59,909 bases of DNA from Nonomuraea basaltis (GCF_005893125.1 NZ_VCJS01000067.1:1-59909), one strand, 5' to 3'. Shown: positions 16,030 to 24,785, numbered from the stretch's first letter. Notes: generated from the letters alone by a model not told the origin. A program made the numbers and translations.

Positions 16030-17291
16030 CCGCCGTGCCGATCAGCGCCGAGAGCCTCATCGGCTTCCACCGGCTGATCACCCGCGCGGACGACGACGAT
16101 CCGGATGTCGTGGTGGTGGGCAGGGCGGAGATCGGGGAGTTCATCGAACTGCCCGCCGTGTACGGTGAGGCGATCCGGCTCCTGCGCGAGAGGCTGCCGG
16201 TCAGCGCTGTGGAGCAGCGTCTGGCGGCCGAGCAGGACGTGGAGATGGACGTCGCCGAACTCGTCGAGGCGCTGACAGAGCTCGGCTTCGTCGACTCGGT
16301 GGACAAGCGCCGGCTGCCCGATCCCGCCACGGACGCCCCGCGCAGCCACTTCCCGTGGCTGACCGACCGGCACGTGAGCTGGATCTTCAGCCGGCCGATG
16401 AAGCTCGCATGGCTGCTGGTCGTGGGGGCGGCACTGATCACGCTGGCGGTCAGGCCGGACCTGCTGCCGCACTACACGGACTTCTTCTGGGGCGAGTACG
16501 TCGGGCTCACGGTGCTGGTCAACACCGTGATGGTGTCGTTGACGCTCAGCACGCACGAGATGATGCATCTCATGGCGGCCCGGTCACTCGGCGTGCCGGG
16601 GCGCATCGGTTTCGGCACCCGGCTGCATAACCTCGTCGTCCAGACCGACGTCACCGGGGTGTGGGGCGTGACCAGACGATCCCGGTATCGCGTCTACCTG
16701 GCGGGGATGGCCTGGGACTTCTTCCTCATGGCGTCGCTGACCCTGCTGGTCGCCCACGTGGCTCTGCCGCCACTGACGAAGGCCCTGTTCCAGGCGCTGG
16801 TCGTGGCAGTGCTCATGACCATCCCCTTCCAGCTCCAGGTTTACATGCGCACGGACCTGTACTACGTCCTTCGCGACCTGCTGCGTACCCGCAACCTCTT
16901 CGACGACGGGCTCGCCTTCGCCCGTTACCTACGCGCGAGGACCGTCGCGCGCCTGCGCCGACGCCCTTGCCCGATCGAGGACCCGACCAGTGAGCTCGCA
17001 CCTCACGAGCGGCGGGCAACCCGCGTCTATTCCGTCTTCCTGATCATCGGCGCCACAGTCTCGCTCACCGCGTTCGCGCTGTTCGCCGCCCCGATCGCGA
17101 TCGTCGCGCTGTTCCGCGCGATCGGTGCCATCGTCGACGGCTTCAACGGCGGCTCGGCACTGCTGGCGCTGGACTCCGGGCTACTGCTCCTCATCGAGGG
17201 CGCCATTCAGGCGCTCTTCGTGGTGACCTTCGTCCGAAACCATCGGCACTGGTTCAGGTGGCGCCGCTCAGCCGATCAAGGCTCTGCATAG
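16026..17291 (+). CDS. Membrane M50-like zinc metalloprotease with PqqD-like N-terminal domain
   Basis: A 421-residue polytopic membrane protein. The first ~95 residues resemble another PqqD/RRE-type domain (AIRLLRERLPVSAVEQRL, VAELVEALTELGFVDSVDKR). Hydrophobic helices follow at about 125-143, 158-175, 224-245, 253-275, 333-365 and 378-402. The zinc motif HEMMH is at 177-181 inside a helix. The downstream DLYYVLRDLLRTRNL (277-291) matches the third-ligand region of putative peptide zinc metalloproteases. Members of this group cleave or export small peptides, or protect against them. It starts at GTG 16026, inside the stop of the ThiF gene. A role in trimming or releasing the modified peptide is inferred. 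Confidence 0.85.
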   Translation: MTAVPISAESLIGFHRLITRADDDDPDVVVVGRAEIGEFIELPAVYGEAIRLLRERLPVSAVEQRLAAEQDVEMDVAELVEALTELGFVDSVDKRRLPDPATDAPRSHFPWLTDRHVSWIFSRPMKLAWLLVVGAALITLAVRPDLLPHYTDFFWGEYVGLTVLVNTVMVSLTLSTHEMMHLMAARSLGVPGRIGFGTRLHNLVVQTDVTGVWGVTRRSRYRVYLAGMAWDFFLMASLTLLVAHVALPPLTKALFQALVVAVLMTIPFQLQVYMRTDLYYVLRDLLRTRNLFDDGLAFARYLRARTVARLRRRPCPIEDPTSELAPHERRATRVYSVFLIIGATVSLTAFALFAAPIAIVALFRAIGAIVDGFNGGSALLALDSGLLLLIEGAIQALFVVTFVRNHRHWFRWRRSADQGSA

Positions 17292-17306
17292 AGCAGGGAT
17301 CGGCCG

Positions 17307-17327
17307 TTTGCTACTTGGAGTAGCAAA
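17307..17327. terminator. 9-bp stem-loop after the metalloprotease gene
   Basis: TTTGCTACT (17307-17315) and AGTAGCAAA (17319-17327) form a perfect stem with a 3-nt loop, 16 nt after the stop codon. There is no T-tract, so it may be a weak terminator, an mRNA-stabilising hairpin or a protein-binding palindrome. Confidence 0.5.
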
Positions 17328-17526
17328 TCGGTTCCATGGGCATGCCTTGGGCGAGAGTTCGGCCCAGGAGACGGGCCGGCCGCCAAGGTCAGCGTGTCGC
17401 TGGGACGACTCCACCACCGCATCGGCTCGTGTCTGACGGGGGATGGATGTGGCGGGCATCTACGGGTGTGGTCGTCGGCCGGCAGGGAGGAATTCGGATG
17501 GCGCATCGCCCCGGAAGTCATTCACG

Positions 17527-18171
17527 TACGTACGAATTTGGGCCTGGTACCCGGCGTCGAACGGCTCGGTACGGCGCTGCTGGATGAAGGATTGGCCGAG
17601 GGCATCGGCGCGAGTGTCGGGCCGGTGGTGGAGGCGCCGCCGTACTCGGGGACCGCGCTCACCCGAGCCGGCTGCTCAACGCCGAGGCGATGGCCGAGGT
17701 GGCGCTGCGCCAGGCCGACGTGGTGGCGGACGCGATCGAGGGCGGCCGGTTGCCGGTGGTTCTCGGTGGGGACGACAGCGTGATATTCGGTAGTTTGCTG
17801 GCGCTGCGTCGGCGAGGCACTTACGGTTTGGTGTGTTTCTCGACGCGCACATCGACTTCTATCCGCCCAGCGACTCGCCGACAGGTCAGGCGTCGGATTC
17901 CGAGATGTATCTCGCGTTCGGCTACGGTGCGGATGTGATCGCGAACGTGGACGGGGTACGGCCGTTGGTCACTCCTCGGGCCGCAGCGTTGATCGGCCAC
18001 CGTGACTCTGACGAGTGGCGGGACACCGGCGTGGCGCTGTCCGCCACCGATGCCCTGGTCGTGTGTGTCGACGTAACGATCTACAATCCCTTGCTCGACC
18101 CGGACGGCGAGGCACGGCGTAACCTCACCGGCTGCTTGATCGACGCGTTCACCGCGCGCGCCGCGTCGTAG
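17527..18171 (+). pseudogene. Arginase/agmatinase family gene with two frameshifts
   Basis: Three consecutive frames together read as a ureohydrolase. Frame one gives GLVPGVERLGTALLDEGLAE and APPYSGT. Frame two, from about 17690, gives LRQADVVADAIEGGRLPVVL and GGDDS (normally GGDHS). Frame three, from about 17833, gives FLDAHIDFYP (the DAHxD metal motif) up to DVTIYNP (the second metal motif, altered). The changes of frame fall near 17690 and 17830. The expected C-terminus is also shortened. The metal-binding Asp/His set is damaged, so no function is expected. It follows the RiPP-like locus but need not belong to it. Confidence 0.75.
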
Positions 18172-18305
18172 TGCGGCCTCACCTGCCCGGTGGACCTCGC
18201 ACCCGCCGGGCTGATGTCAGGCGATGAGACGTCTGCGCCAGTCGATCGGTGTGACGGTGATGGCCTGATCCGGATCGCCGTTCCCTTCGGCGGGGAGGCC
18301 GGCCC

Positions 18306-18472
18306 GGGCCGACGCGGAAGTGTACGCGGAGGCGACGGCGAGGGTTCGCGAGGCGGGTGCTAGCCGTCCCGAGATCGTCAAGCTCGACCAGGTGATCGAG
18401 CGTCTTGGCACGCTCATCGATCACATTCGGGTGGAGAAAGGACCCCCTAGCGGCTTCCCCTCGCCGCCCTGA
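18306..18472 (+). pseudogene. Short coiled-coil-like coding remnant, unidentified
   Basis: A GC3-biased frame reads ADAEVYAEATARVREAGASR and PEIVKLDQVIERLGTLIDHI and ends at TGA 18470-18472. It looks like the helical C-terminus of some protein, with no start codon or ribosome-binding site. The surrounding 18172-18680 holds no other recognisable gene. Confidence 0.3.
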
Positions 18473-18680
18473 GACCACGCCAGACTTGATCGCTGACAAC
18501 GGACGGCCATCGCCCCGGACAAACCTTGGCTCCTGCAAGGGCGAGTACAGCCAGACCCAGTGGCGCTTCCCGTGACATACCTGGTGCGGCACGCCTGACT
18601 ACCGTCACGTTGACAGATTCGCCGCGAAGAGGATCGGCCTAATTTCGGTGTCACCTGAAAGAACATCGAAAGGGCAGGTC

Positions 18681-19694
18681 ATGAAGGCGACGCGGATGGC
18701 AGGGATGGGTCTCGCGGTCGGGGCGGTGCTTGCGCTGTGCACGATCGTGAGCCCGGCGCAGGCGACCGACGAGGGCTGGGACAGAGCGGGCTGCGCGGAG
18801 GCGCGGCCGGAGGTCACCTCCATCAGCGGCTGGGTGTCGCCCAACGCGTGCACCTTCATCAAGCGGCAGATCAAGTTCGGCAAGGTCACCACGCCCGACC
18901 GGGTGAGCGCCTACGTCGACATCTGGTCCAAGGACGCGACGCTGTGGGAGCCGGCGAAGGCGAGCAGGCTGCCGCTCCAGGGTGAGGAGGCCATCAGGAA
19001 GGCGATCAGCCAAACGCTCGGCCTCGTCCCCGACTTCCGCTTCCGCGGCACGCGCATCGCTGTGAACGGTCCCGCCGTGATGTTCGAAGCGCACAACGAG
19101 GCCACGGTCAAGGGACACGAGATCGCCTACCCTGCGGTCTACCGGGTCCAGCTGGCCGACGGTGGCAAGGTCGTCCAGGGCCGCCGCTACTACGATCGGC
19201 ACACCTGGTTCAAGCCGCTCGACCCCGAGTTGCCCGACCCTTTCGCCGACGTCGCCGACGGCAGCACCCCCGACCAGGGCCGCAAGCCCGTCCTCGACCC
19301 CGACGAACTCGTCGCCCGCGGCGAGGCGTGGAACAACGAGGATGCGGAGGCCCTGGTGGGACGGCTCACCGGCGCGCCACTGTCCGCCCCTGGCCTGAAC
19401 GGCGGCACGCTGCGCACCACGCAGGGCAAGCTCGACTACCTGAAGAGGTTCTTCGACCAGGTCAGCGACGTCCAGCTGCAGCCGGGCCAGGCAGTCAAGG
19501 TCGACGGCGCGACATACCTGGAATGGCACGGCACGCTCCTGCCCAAGGGGCAGACCGAATCGGTCAGTTTCGGCATCATCGAGCGCGTCGGCGACACCAG
19601 TGGCATCTCGAGTGACTGGACCCTGACCTTCGACCGGCTGCCGCTCGTCGCCGACGAAGCGAAGATCATCGAGCTGTACGGCAGGCTCAGGTAA
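18681..19694 (+). CDS. Secreted protein with two SnoaL/NTF2-like domains
   Basis: The 337-residue product has a Sec signal peptide (MKATRMAGMGLAVGAVLALC, cleavage likely after SPAQA). Two SnoaL-like alpha+beta barrels follow. The first, at about 55-180, has VSAYVDIWSKDATLWEPA, LQGEEAIRKAI and WFKPLDPELPDP. The second, at about 205-335, has ARGEAWNNEDAEALVGRLTG, then GKLDYLKRFFDQVSDVQLQP. SnoaL domains serve as isomerases, hydrolases or binding modules; the exported version has no assignable reaction. The start at 18681 is favoured by the signal peptide and AGGGCAGG just upstream. Its 3' end overlaps the convergent LAL regulator by 8 bp. Confidence 0.78.
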   Translation: MKATRMAGMGLAVGAVLALCTIVSPAQATDEGWDRAGCAEARPEVTSISGWVSPNACTFIKRQIKFGKVTTPDRVSAYVDIWSKDATLWEPAKASRLPLQGEEAIRKAISQTLGLVPDFRFRGTRIAVNGPAVMFEAHNEATVKGHEIAYPAVYRVQLADGGKVVQGRRYYDRHTWFKPLDPELPDPFADVADGSTPDQGRKPVLDPDELVARGEAWNNEDAEALVGRLTGAPLSAPGLNGGTLRTTQGKLDYLKRFFDQVSDVQLQPGQAVKVDGATYLEWHGTLLPKGQTESVSFGIIERVGDTSGISSDWTLTFDRLPLVADEAKIIELYGRLR

Positions 19695-22374
19695 CGATCG
19701 CGGCCAGCTCCGCCCGCGAGGAGATCCCCAGCTTGGGGAAGGCCTTGTAGAGGTGGTAGCCGACGGTGCGCGGGCTGAGGTACAGCTGGGCCGCGATGTC
19801 GCGGTTGGACGCGCCCGTGGCGGCCAGCCGTACCACCTGCCTCTCCTGCGCGGTGAGGACGCTGAGCGGGTCGTCCGCCTGGCGTGGGGCTGCGGGAACG
19901 TCGCCGGTGGCGCGCAGCTCCGCGCGGGCCCGCTCGGCCCACAGCGCCATGCCGAGCCGGTCGAACGTCTCCAGGGCGGCGCGCAGCTGGGCGCGGGCGG
20001 CGGCGCGCTTGCGCGCACGACGCAGCCACCCGCCGTAGAGCAGCCGCGTGCGGGCCTGCTCGTGCGGCTGCTCGCCCTGCTCGTGCACCCGCACGGCCTC
20101 GTCGTACAGATCCTCGTCGTCCTCGACGAGGGCACGGCAGCGCAGTGCGACCGCATCGGCGGACGGCATGCAGACGCCGGCCGCCCAGTCCAGGTAGTAC
20201 GCCAGGGGCTCGAGCGCCAGCTCGGGTTCCCTGGCCCTGACCGCGGCCTCGATCCGGTCGGGGGCGGAGAAGACGGACACCGGCGCCATGGCGGGGGAAA
20301 TCCTCTCCAGGATGCCCAGAGACGCCTCTGGACGGCCCAGCGCGAGCTCCAGCCGCCCGAGCCCGGCCACCGCGACCGCCTCAGCCGCTCGGAGCCCGCG
20401 CGCTCCCGCCTGTTCCAAGGCGGCCGCGGCCGCCGCCCGGCAACCCTGCTCGTCACCCAGCTCGCCGCGGGCCAATGCGAGCAGTGCGGTGAGCGCGACC
20501 GATCCGTTCCGCTGCCCCAGGTCGCCGACCATGGGGATGATCTCCTCCAGTCTGGCCGCCGCTTCGCGATACCTGCCGAGCAGCATCTGCGCTTGCAGCC
20601 GGGTCTCCACCGCGACGGTCAGCCAGCCACCCATGTCGTGGGCTCTGCACTCGGCCTCGACGCGCGCCGCGACAGCCTCGCCCTGACCGTAGCGCCCGGT
20701 CGGCGCGCACAGCTGGGCCACGAGGAGCAGACCCGGCACCTGGAGCGCGGACAGATCCGGAGCGAGCACCAGCCCCTGCATGAGCGTGACCGCATCCTGC
20801 AGCTCGCCGTTGATCAGTGCGGCCAGCCCGAGCGCACCGCTCGCCAACGGAGAGCCGATCTCGGGCAGGGCCCTGAGCAGCTTCGCCGCCTGCTCCGTCA
20901 GGCCCGGGTCACTGGCGTACCACCCGCAGCGCACCGCCTCCACGAGCAGGTAGGCCGCCCGCTCGGCGTCCAGCGGGGCGACCCGCTCCGCGCCGGCGAT
21001 GATGAGCTCGCCGGCCGCGGCCTGGCTGCCCTGCTCGAACTCCCGATGGGCACGCACCTGGATCAGGCGGGCGAGGGCCAGCGGGTTCTGGATCTCCTCA
21101 CTGGCCCGGTCAGCCAGCGTGCCCGCGCGAGTCGGCTGGCCCGCGTCGCTGGCCGCCACGGCCGCCGCGGCCAGCCGTACCGAGCGCTTGGCGGTGTCGG
21201 GGGTGAGCTCGGCGGCCCGTTCGTAGGCCGCGGCCATGGCCGCATAACCGGAACGGGTGCGCGCCCGTTCCGCGGCCAGCTCCAGCTCGTGCGCCACCTC
21301 CTCATCAGGCATGGTCGTCGCCGCGGCCAGATGCCAGGCCCGGCGGTCGGCGTGCTCGCCGCCGTCGAGCACCTTGGCGAGCGCAAGCCGTACGGCCACC
21401 CGCGACGTCAACGGCACGTTCTGGTAGGCAGCGGCCCTGATGAGCGGGTGCCTGAAGGCCACCGCGGCTCCGTTCACCGTGACCAGTTTGGCCTGCTCCG
21501 CCGCTTCCAGGTCCGCCAGCCTGGCGGAGAAGGACTCGGCGGCGCGCAGCACGATGCCCAGGTCGCCCGTGTCGTCGGCGGCGAGCACCGCGAGCAGGGC
21601 CTGAGCCGTGCTGGGCAGCGCCCTGATCTGCTGCTGGAAGGCCTCCTGCACCCGGTTGGCGACCGGAATCGTGGTGAACGGGTTCAGCTGCCCGGCCTGC
21701 TGCTCCGCGGTAAGCGTGGACGGTAGCTCGATGAGCGCGAGGGGATTGCCGCCCGCCTCGGCCAGGACGCGGTCACGCACTTTCGGCGCCAGATCCCTGG
21801 CCGACTCGGCCAGCAGCGCGACGGCGGCGTCGCGGTCCACCCCGTCCAGCCACAGCTCCGGCAGCCCTTGCGGGTGGAACTCCTCCCTGCCCGCGAACAC
21901 CAGCGCGATGCCTTCCGCGTCCAGCCGCCGCGCCACGAACACCAGCGCGTCGATGGACGCCCGATCGAACCACTGCGCGTCGTCGACCAGGCAGAGCAGC
22001 GGCCCGTCGCCCGCGACCTCGGCCAGCAGGCTGAGCACGGCCAGCCCGACGAGGAACCGGTTCTCCGGAGCCGCCGCGCCCAGCCCCAGCGCGCCCCGCA
22101 GCGCCGCCGCCTGTGTCTCGGGCAGCGCGTCGATCCGGTCAAGCTCGGAACGCAGGAGCAGATGCAGGGCGGCATACGGCAGCTCCGCCTCGGACTCGAT
22201 GCCGACCCCGTGAAGCACCCGCACCCCCGCGGCCTGCTCCGTCAGATGGCCGAGCAAGGCGGTCTTCCCGATACCCGGCTGCCCGCGCACCACCAGCACA
22301 CCACTGCGCCCGGACCGCGCGTCCGCCAGCAGCCGATCCACCTGAGCCTGCTCCGCAGCCCGCCCGTACAACAT
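19687..22374 (-). CDS. LAL-type LuxR family ATPase regulator
   Basis: An 895-residue large ATP-binding regulator of the LuxR family. The N-terminal AAA/NTPase part has Walker A GQPGIGKTALL at about 31-41 and Walker B LLCLVDDAQWFD near 130. A long TPR-like helical region follows. The C-terminal GerE/LuxR HTH covers about 830-893: LTAQERQVVRLAATGASNRD, then SPRTVGYHLYKAFPKLGISS. LAL proteins activate secondary-metabolism or sugar-use operons when bound to ATP and an inducer. The target is not obvious here; the convergent secreted SnoaL protein is only a neighbour. The start at 22374 gives the usual MLYGRAAEQAQVDRLL beginning. Confidence 0.9.
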   Translation of the reverse strand: MLYGRAAEQAQVDRLLADARSGRSGVLVVRGQPGIGKTALLGHLTEQAAGVRVLHGVGIESEAELPYAALHLLLRSELDRIDALPETQAAALRGALGLGAAAPENRFLVGLAVLSLLAEVAGDGPLLCLVDDAQWFDRASIDALVFVARRLDAEGIALVFAGREEFHPQGLPELWLDGVDRDAAVALLAESARDLAPKVRDRVLAEAGGNPLALIELPSTLTAEQQAGQLNPFTTIPVANRVQEAFQQQIRALPSTAQALLAVLAADDTGDLGIVLRAAESFSARLADLEAAEQAKLVTVNGAAVAFRHPLIRAAAYQNVPLTSRVAVRLALAKVLDGGEHADRRAWHLAAATTMPDEEVAHELELAAERARTRSGYAAMAAAYERAAELTPDTAKRSVRLAAAAVAASDAGQPTRAGTLADRASEEIQNPLALARLIQVRAHREFEQGSQAAAGELIIAGAERVAPLDAERAAYLLVEAVRCGWYASDPGLTEQAAKLLRALPEIGSPLASGALGLAALINGELQDAVTLMQGLVLAPDLSALQVPGLLLVAQLCAPTGRYGQGEAVAARVEAECRAHDMGGWLTVAVETRLQAQMLLGRYREAAARLEEIIPMVGDLGQRNGSVALTALLALARGELGDEQGCRAAAAAALEQAGARGLRAAEAVAVAGLGRLELALGRPEASLGILERISPAMAPVSVFSAPDRIEAAVRAREPELALEPLAYYLDWAAGVCMPSADAVALRCRALVEDDEDLYDEAVRVHEQGEQPHEQARTRLLYGGWLRRARKRAAARAQLRAALETFDRLGMALWAERARAELRATGDVPAAPRQADDPLSVLTAQERQVVRLAATGASNRDIAAQLYLSPRTVGYHLYKAFPKLGISSRAELAAIVT

Positions 22375-22494
22375 GGCCGAAAATCTAGCGGAACGCGCGT
22401 CATGCCTCCGGCCTGGCAGCGGCGGCGAAGGCCAGGGCTGGAAATGCCCGCCCAGCGTGCGAGCGGGTGAACGTGACCTGGCACTACCGTCGGG

Positions 22495-22650
22495 TCGGGC
22501 GCCAACGGCCTCGTCTTCCTGACCGTCGCGGCGATCTTCGGCTCGATGTTCGGCCTGCCCGCCGCCTTCCTCGTGCCGGTCGGCGCCTTCCTGGTCGCCT
22601 TCGCCGCGACCCTCCTCTACCTTGCCGCTCGCCCGGTGGTGAACAGGGGC
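22495..22650 (+). pseudogene. Membrane transporter fragment
   Basis: About 50 residues with two hydrophobic helices (GLVFLTVAAIFGSMFGLPAA and FLVAFAATLLYLAARPVV) are encoded without a start codon or ribosome-binding site. They resemble the last helices of a polytopic transporter. The frame decays downstream of about 22650. Confidence 0.4.
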
Positions 22651-22721
22651 GGCGGTGACCGAGCGGGACTACTTCGCCACCCTGGAGTTCGCTCCGCGGA
22701 CGCTGGCGGCCCGTTCCCCCA

Positions 22722-22927
22722 CCCGAGCGTGAGGTCGCCCCGCCGAGAGGAAGTTTCGCATTGTCGAACTGCTGAAAAGGGCCATCACTTCGTTGCTCGC
22801 ACCAGAGGCGTGGACCTCGCCGCTACCTTGGGACGCTCTAGCGGCGACGGTCAAGAAGTTCGTGGGCGAGGTGCGGACGGGCGTGACCATGATCGGCATC
22901 GAGCCCAGCTTCGTTCCCGCTCCTTGA
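22722..22927 (+). pseudogene. C-terminal coding remnant, unidentified
   Basis: The frame ending at TGA 22925-22927 reads FRIVELLKRAITSLLAPEAW and later ALAATVKKFVGEVRTGVTMI. It looks like the end of a helical protein but has no start and no recognisable domain. Between the LAL start at 22374 and the sigma gene end at 22984 only such fragments are seen. Confidence 0.3.
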
Positions 22928-22983
22928 AGGTGTCCCGCTGCTGGGTGGCGGCTGTGAGCGGACCGGTGGTACGGGGACGCGCG

Positions 22984-23922
22984 TCAGCCCGTCGTCCAGC
23001 GACGGAGTTTCTCGGGATTGCGTACTACCCAGATGTGCTTGATCCGGTCGCCCGCGACCTCGAACGCGAACACCGTCACGGTGACGCCGTCTTGCTGAGC
23101 CACCAGACCGAGCTGACCGTTGACCGTACGCTCCAGGAACGTCATGTTGCCGGGCACCCGTCCGGCGATCTCGACCCAGGCGTGCGCGATCTGCTCGCCG
23201 CCTTCGATGGGGCGCAGGAAGGTCGTGGCGAGGCCGCCGCCGTCGGCGATCGCCGTGGCGTCGGGGTCGAGGAGGGCGATGAGGGCGTCGATGTCCTTGG
23301 CTTCCCATGCCTGCTTGAAGTCCCTGACGATGCCGGCGCGCTGGGCTGCCGGAGTCGCGGAAGGCTGCGACGCGCGAATGCGGCGGCGGGCCGAGGAGGC
23401 CAGCTGGCGGCACGCCGCCGGGGTACGGCCGACGATCTCGGCCACCTCGGCGAAGGAGTAGCGGAAGACATCGTGGAGGATGAACGCGACGCGTTCGGCC
23501 GGGGTCATGGATTCGAGCACGACCAGGAAGGCCAGGTTGACCGACTCGTCCAGGGTGATCCGGTCGGCCGGGTCGACGGTGGTGCCGCCCGGCCGCCCGA
23601 TGATCCACTCCGTACGTTCGGGCAGCGGCTCGGGGATCCATTCGCCCACGTAAGTCTCCCGCCGGGCCCGGGCGGAGCCGAGCAGGTTGAGGCAGATGCG
23701 GCTGGCGACCGTCGTCAGCCAGGCACCGGGGGACTCGATGGCGTCCTGCTGCTGCTGGGACATGGCGTACCAGCGAGCGTAGGTCTCTTGCACGGCATCC
23801 TCGGCCTCGGCCAGGGAGCCCAGGAGCCGGTACGTGAGATTGATCAGCTGACGCCGCTCGCTCATGATCGCGTCCAGGCCCGTATCGGGCCGGCCGTGTC
23901 CTGGCCCGGATCGGGTGGTCAT
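22984..23922 (-). CDS. sigJ: ECF41-family RNA polymerase sigma factor (SigJ-like)
   Basis: The 312-residue protein has sigma region 2 at about 22-85 (LTYRLLGSLAEAEDAVQETY) and region 4 at about 130-185 (MTPAERVAFILHDVFRYSFA, EIVGRTPAACRQLASSARRR). A C-terminal SnoaL-like domain from about 197 follows. The three ECF41 hallmarks are present: WIPEP in the linker (95-99), DGGG (227-230) and NPEKL (302-306). In this family the C-terminal extension replaces an anti-sigma factor and modulates activity. Start ATG at 23922; the frame is open upstream, but that sequence is the promoter region. It is divergent from a LUD-domain gene and shares a symmetric promoter region with it. Confidence 0.92.
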   Translation of the reverse strand: MTTRSGPGHGRPDTGLDAIMSERRQLINLTYRLLGSLAEAEDAVQETYARWYAMSQQQQDAIESPGAWLTTVASRICLNLLGSARARRETYVGEWIPEPLPERTEWIIGRPGGTTVDPADRITLDESVNLAFLVVLESMTPAERVAFILHDVFRYSFAEVAEIVGRTPAACRQLASSARRRIRASQPSATPAAQRAGIVRDFKQAWEAKDIDALIALLDPDATAIADGGGLATTFLRPIEGGEQIAHAWVEIAGRVPGNMTFLERTVNGQLGLVAQQDGVTVTVFAFEVAGDRIKHIWVVRNPEKLRRWTTG

Positions 23923-23964
23923 GGTGCCGACGGCTCCCTCGGTCGCATCTGCCCTCACCAGTTC

Positions 23965-24029
23965 GACAAGACAGCGCACCGGAATGTGAGGCCGACGTGT
24001 CGCCTCACATTCCGGAGGGCCGCGTTGTC
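23965..24029. promoter_or_regulatory. Divergent ECF41-type promoters fused in a 14-bp inverted repeat
   Basis: CCGGAATGTGAGGC (23979-23992) and GCCTCACATTCCGG (24002-24015) form a perfect 14-bp inverted repeat. On the plus strand GCCTCACA (24002-24009) is followed after 16 nt by TGTCGTACT (from 24026). On the minus strand the same GCCTCACA is followed after 16 nt by TGTCGAACT (minus-strand match ending near 23961-23968). Each arm is thus the -35 part of one promoter: plus toward the LUD gene, minus toward the sigma gene. The pattern resembles the described ECF41 consensus (TGTCACA ... CGTC). Confidence 0.75.
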
Positions 24030-24078
24030 GTACTGCTGAGACGAATACATCATCTAAACGACCAGCCCAGGAGTCACC

Positions 24079-24708
24079 ATGACCACCCCGATGCCGGCAA
24101 CAACGTTCGCCGACCCGGCACCCGCGCGGCGACTGGAGCGGGCGGCCACTGCGCTGACCGCACATGGTTTCACCGTGGAAATCCTCGACGACGCCGCCGC
24201 CGCGCGTACCCGCATCAAGGATCTGATACCAGAGGGCGCCAGCGTGTTCACCGGGGCCAGCGAGACCCTCCGCCTGTCTGGCATCGATGAGGACATCAAC
24301 GCCAGCGGGCGGTACCAGGCCATCAAGCCACGTGTCCTGGCCATGGACCGCGCCACCGGCGCCGACGACATCCGGCTGCTGCTCGCCAGCCCCGACGTCG
24401 TCGTGGGCAGCGTCGCGGCGCTCACCGAAACCGGCTCCCTCGTGGCCGCCTCGGGCAGCGGAAGCCAACTACCCAGCTACGCCGGCGGCGCCGCCCGCGC
24501 GATCTGGATCGTCGGGGCGCAGAAGGTGGTACCCGACCTGAGCACCGCGCTGCGCCGCATCGAAGACCACTGCCTCCCGCTGGAAAGCGCACGCACTCAG
24601 GTGGCCTACGGGTGGCCCAGCGCCATCAACCGCCTTCTCATCCTCAACGCAGAACCCCACCCCGGGCGCGGCACCGTCCTGCTGCTCCGCGAAGCCATCG
24701 GATTCTGA
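24079..24708 (+). CDS. LUD domain protein (LutC-like)
   Basis: A 209-residue protein with a LUD domain as in LutC/YkgG: ALTAHGFTVEILDDAAAART, IPEGASVFTGASETLR, VGSVAALTETGSLVAASGSG and AIWIVGAQKVVPDL. LUD proteins take part in lactate oxidation or related oxidoreductase systems, but LutA and LutB partners are absent here. AGGAG 7 nt before the ATG supports the start. The ECF41-type promoter at 24002-24034 lies directly upstream, so it is expected to be a member of the sigma factor's regulon. Confidence 0.85.
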   Translation: MTTPMPATTFADPAPARRLERAATALTAHGFTVEILDDAAAARTRIKDLIPEGASVFTGASETLRLSGIDEDINASGRYQAIKPRVLAMDRATGADDIRLLLASPDVVVGSVAALTETGSLVAASGSGSQLPSYAGGAARAIWIVGAQKVVPDLSTALRRIEDHCLPLESARTQVAYGWPSAINRLLILNAEPHPGRGTVLLLREAIGF

Positions 24709-24752
24709 ACCATGCAATGACTTCGAGCGATTCTCAAGTTAGTACGCCGCGG

Positions 24753-24785
24753 GCCTGACATTCCGGGGTGCTGTGTCGTCGTACT
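24753..24785 (+). promoter_or_regulatory. Third ECF41-type promoter
   Basis: GCCTGACA (24753-24760), 16 nt, then CGTCGTACT (24777-24785). The spacing and the flanking ATTCCGG match the two divergent promoters at 23965-24029. It lies 44 nt upstream of the NTF2-like gene at 24829. Confidence 0.75.

Noticed and set aside
17307..17327. Possible tRNA or small RNA after the M50 gene.
   Set aside because: Only a single 9-bp hairpin is seen; no cloverleaf or promoter.
19753..21726. A 657-codon plus-strand frame opposite the LAL regulator.
   Set aside because: Shadow frame; low-complexity Arg/Gly/Gln composition, no motif, while the opposite strand has a complete LAL protein.
23979..24015. Terminator between sigma and LUD genes.
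   Set aside because: The palindrome lies between divergent 5' ends, has no T-tract, and is explained by two symmetric promoter elements.
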